Shown here in pieces: positions 63,799 to 64,000 of a stretch of 64,000 nt of DNA. The stretch's first letter is position 1, and each line of letters starts with the position of its first letter. The translations under genes and the position numbers were made by a program. The DNA comes from Sideroxydans sp. (lineage in GTDB: Bacteria > Pseudomonadota > Gammaproteobacteria > Burkholderiales > Gallionellaceae): contig JAGXGC010000007.1 in assembly GCA_024636935.1 (NCBI GenBank), forward strand, positions 45,794 to 109,793, read 5' to 3'. The notes below the pieces were generated by a model that was not told the origin of the DNA, did no database searches, and saw only the letters and a program-made list of their open reading frames with translations.

Positions 63799-64000
63799 GA
63801 CCGTCCGCTCCCAAGAGGTTTTCAGACAGTCGATATTCATTTAGACATCCGTCCCCGGTTAACCCATATGAGACATTCGACTTTCCCGATAACGGACACT
63901 CAACGTAGTGTTAAGTGGCTGCGAGAGAGCTTATTTGAACAGTCCCACTTGAGCGTTGTGTTGGATCTGGCTAGGAAAAAATGCTTAATACAACTGACCA
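63799..64000. other. Right-end non-coding stretch
   Basis: No gene is supported. It contains AACGGACACT (63893-63902), a variant of the AGCGGACA box. It may hold the promoter of a gene beyond the window. Confidence 0.3.

Overview
The window looks like chromosome of a betaproteobacterium. The core genes are moderately GC-rich and read like Nitrosomonadales/Gallionellaceae-type proteins (complete sdhCDAB-sdhE-gltA-sucAB operon, FadE/FadB/FadA set, c-type cytochromes, GGDEF-EAL and chemoreceptor genes). That placement is an inference from protein flavour only; no rRNA gene is present.

Layout. 1-4.1 kb (minus): a Cus/Czc-type copper or silver efflux operon (small Met/His-rich protein, CusF-like protein, CusC, CusB with three copies of the metal-binding segment, and the start of CusA). 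4.2-16.4 kb (plus): a fatty-acid beta-oxidation locus (FadE, SDR, acyl-CoA synthetase, thioesterase, FadB-type fusion, then a delta-class carbonic anhydrase with a strong terminator, then FadA), followed by a chalcone-isomerase-like secreted protein and an ATP-grasp-like protein. 16.4-19.1 kb: a stand-alone CZB zinc-sensor protein facing a chemoreceptor with a PAS domain and a periplasmic CxxCH motif. 19.2-30.3 kb: malate dehydrogenase, then a divergent TCA operon ending in an AcuI-like reductase where lpd might be expected. 30.4 kb: tRNA-Leu(UAG).

An accessory island starts right after the tRNA. Its first part (30.9-37.3 kb, AT-richer) carries a JAB deubiquitinase-like protease, an E2-E1 fusion, a 51-residue Pro/His-rich peptide ending in glycine that is absent from the ORF track, and, divergently, an AAA ATPase paired with a subtilisin-like protease. 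No CD-NTase or ubiquitin-like protein is visible. This is the best candidate for an undescribed conjugation/proteolysis system. It is followed by remnants of an integrative conjugative element (HTH protein, short MobH relaxase, MobI) and a type I restriction-modification operon (hsdM, hsdS, an unknown gene, a DUF6088 protein, a DUF3800 protein, hsdR). No integrase is present.

50.3-64 kb: HU and IHF-beta-like genes, a GGDEF-EAL protein, a small redox/metal cluster (DUF4242, di-haem peroxidase, cupin, C_GCAxxG_C_C, Crp/Fnr), then a run of small, unrelated genes separated by three attC-like sites (57.5-61.7 kb). This looks like an integron cassette array without a visible integrase, and it contains truncated and nonsense-bearing genes. 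The right end has structured intergenic DNA, a small ORF and a lipoprotein gene.

A dyad-like motif (ATATAGGCC-N4-GGCATATTG) occurs four times, each time upstream of a gene in the same orientation (CZB gene, hsdM, GGDEF-EAL gene, lipoprotein gene). It may mark a regulon that crosses core and accessory regions.
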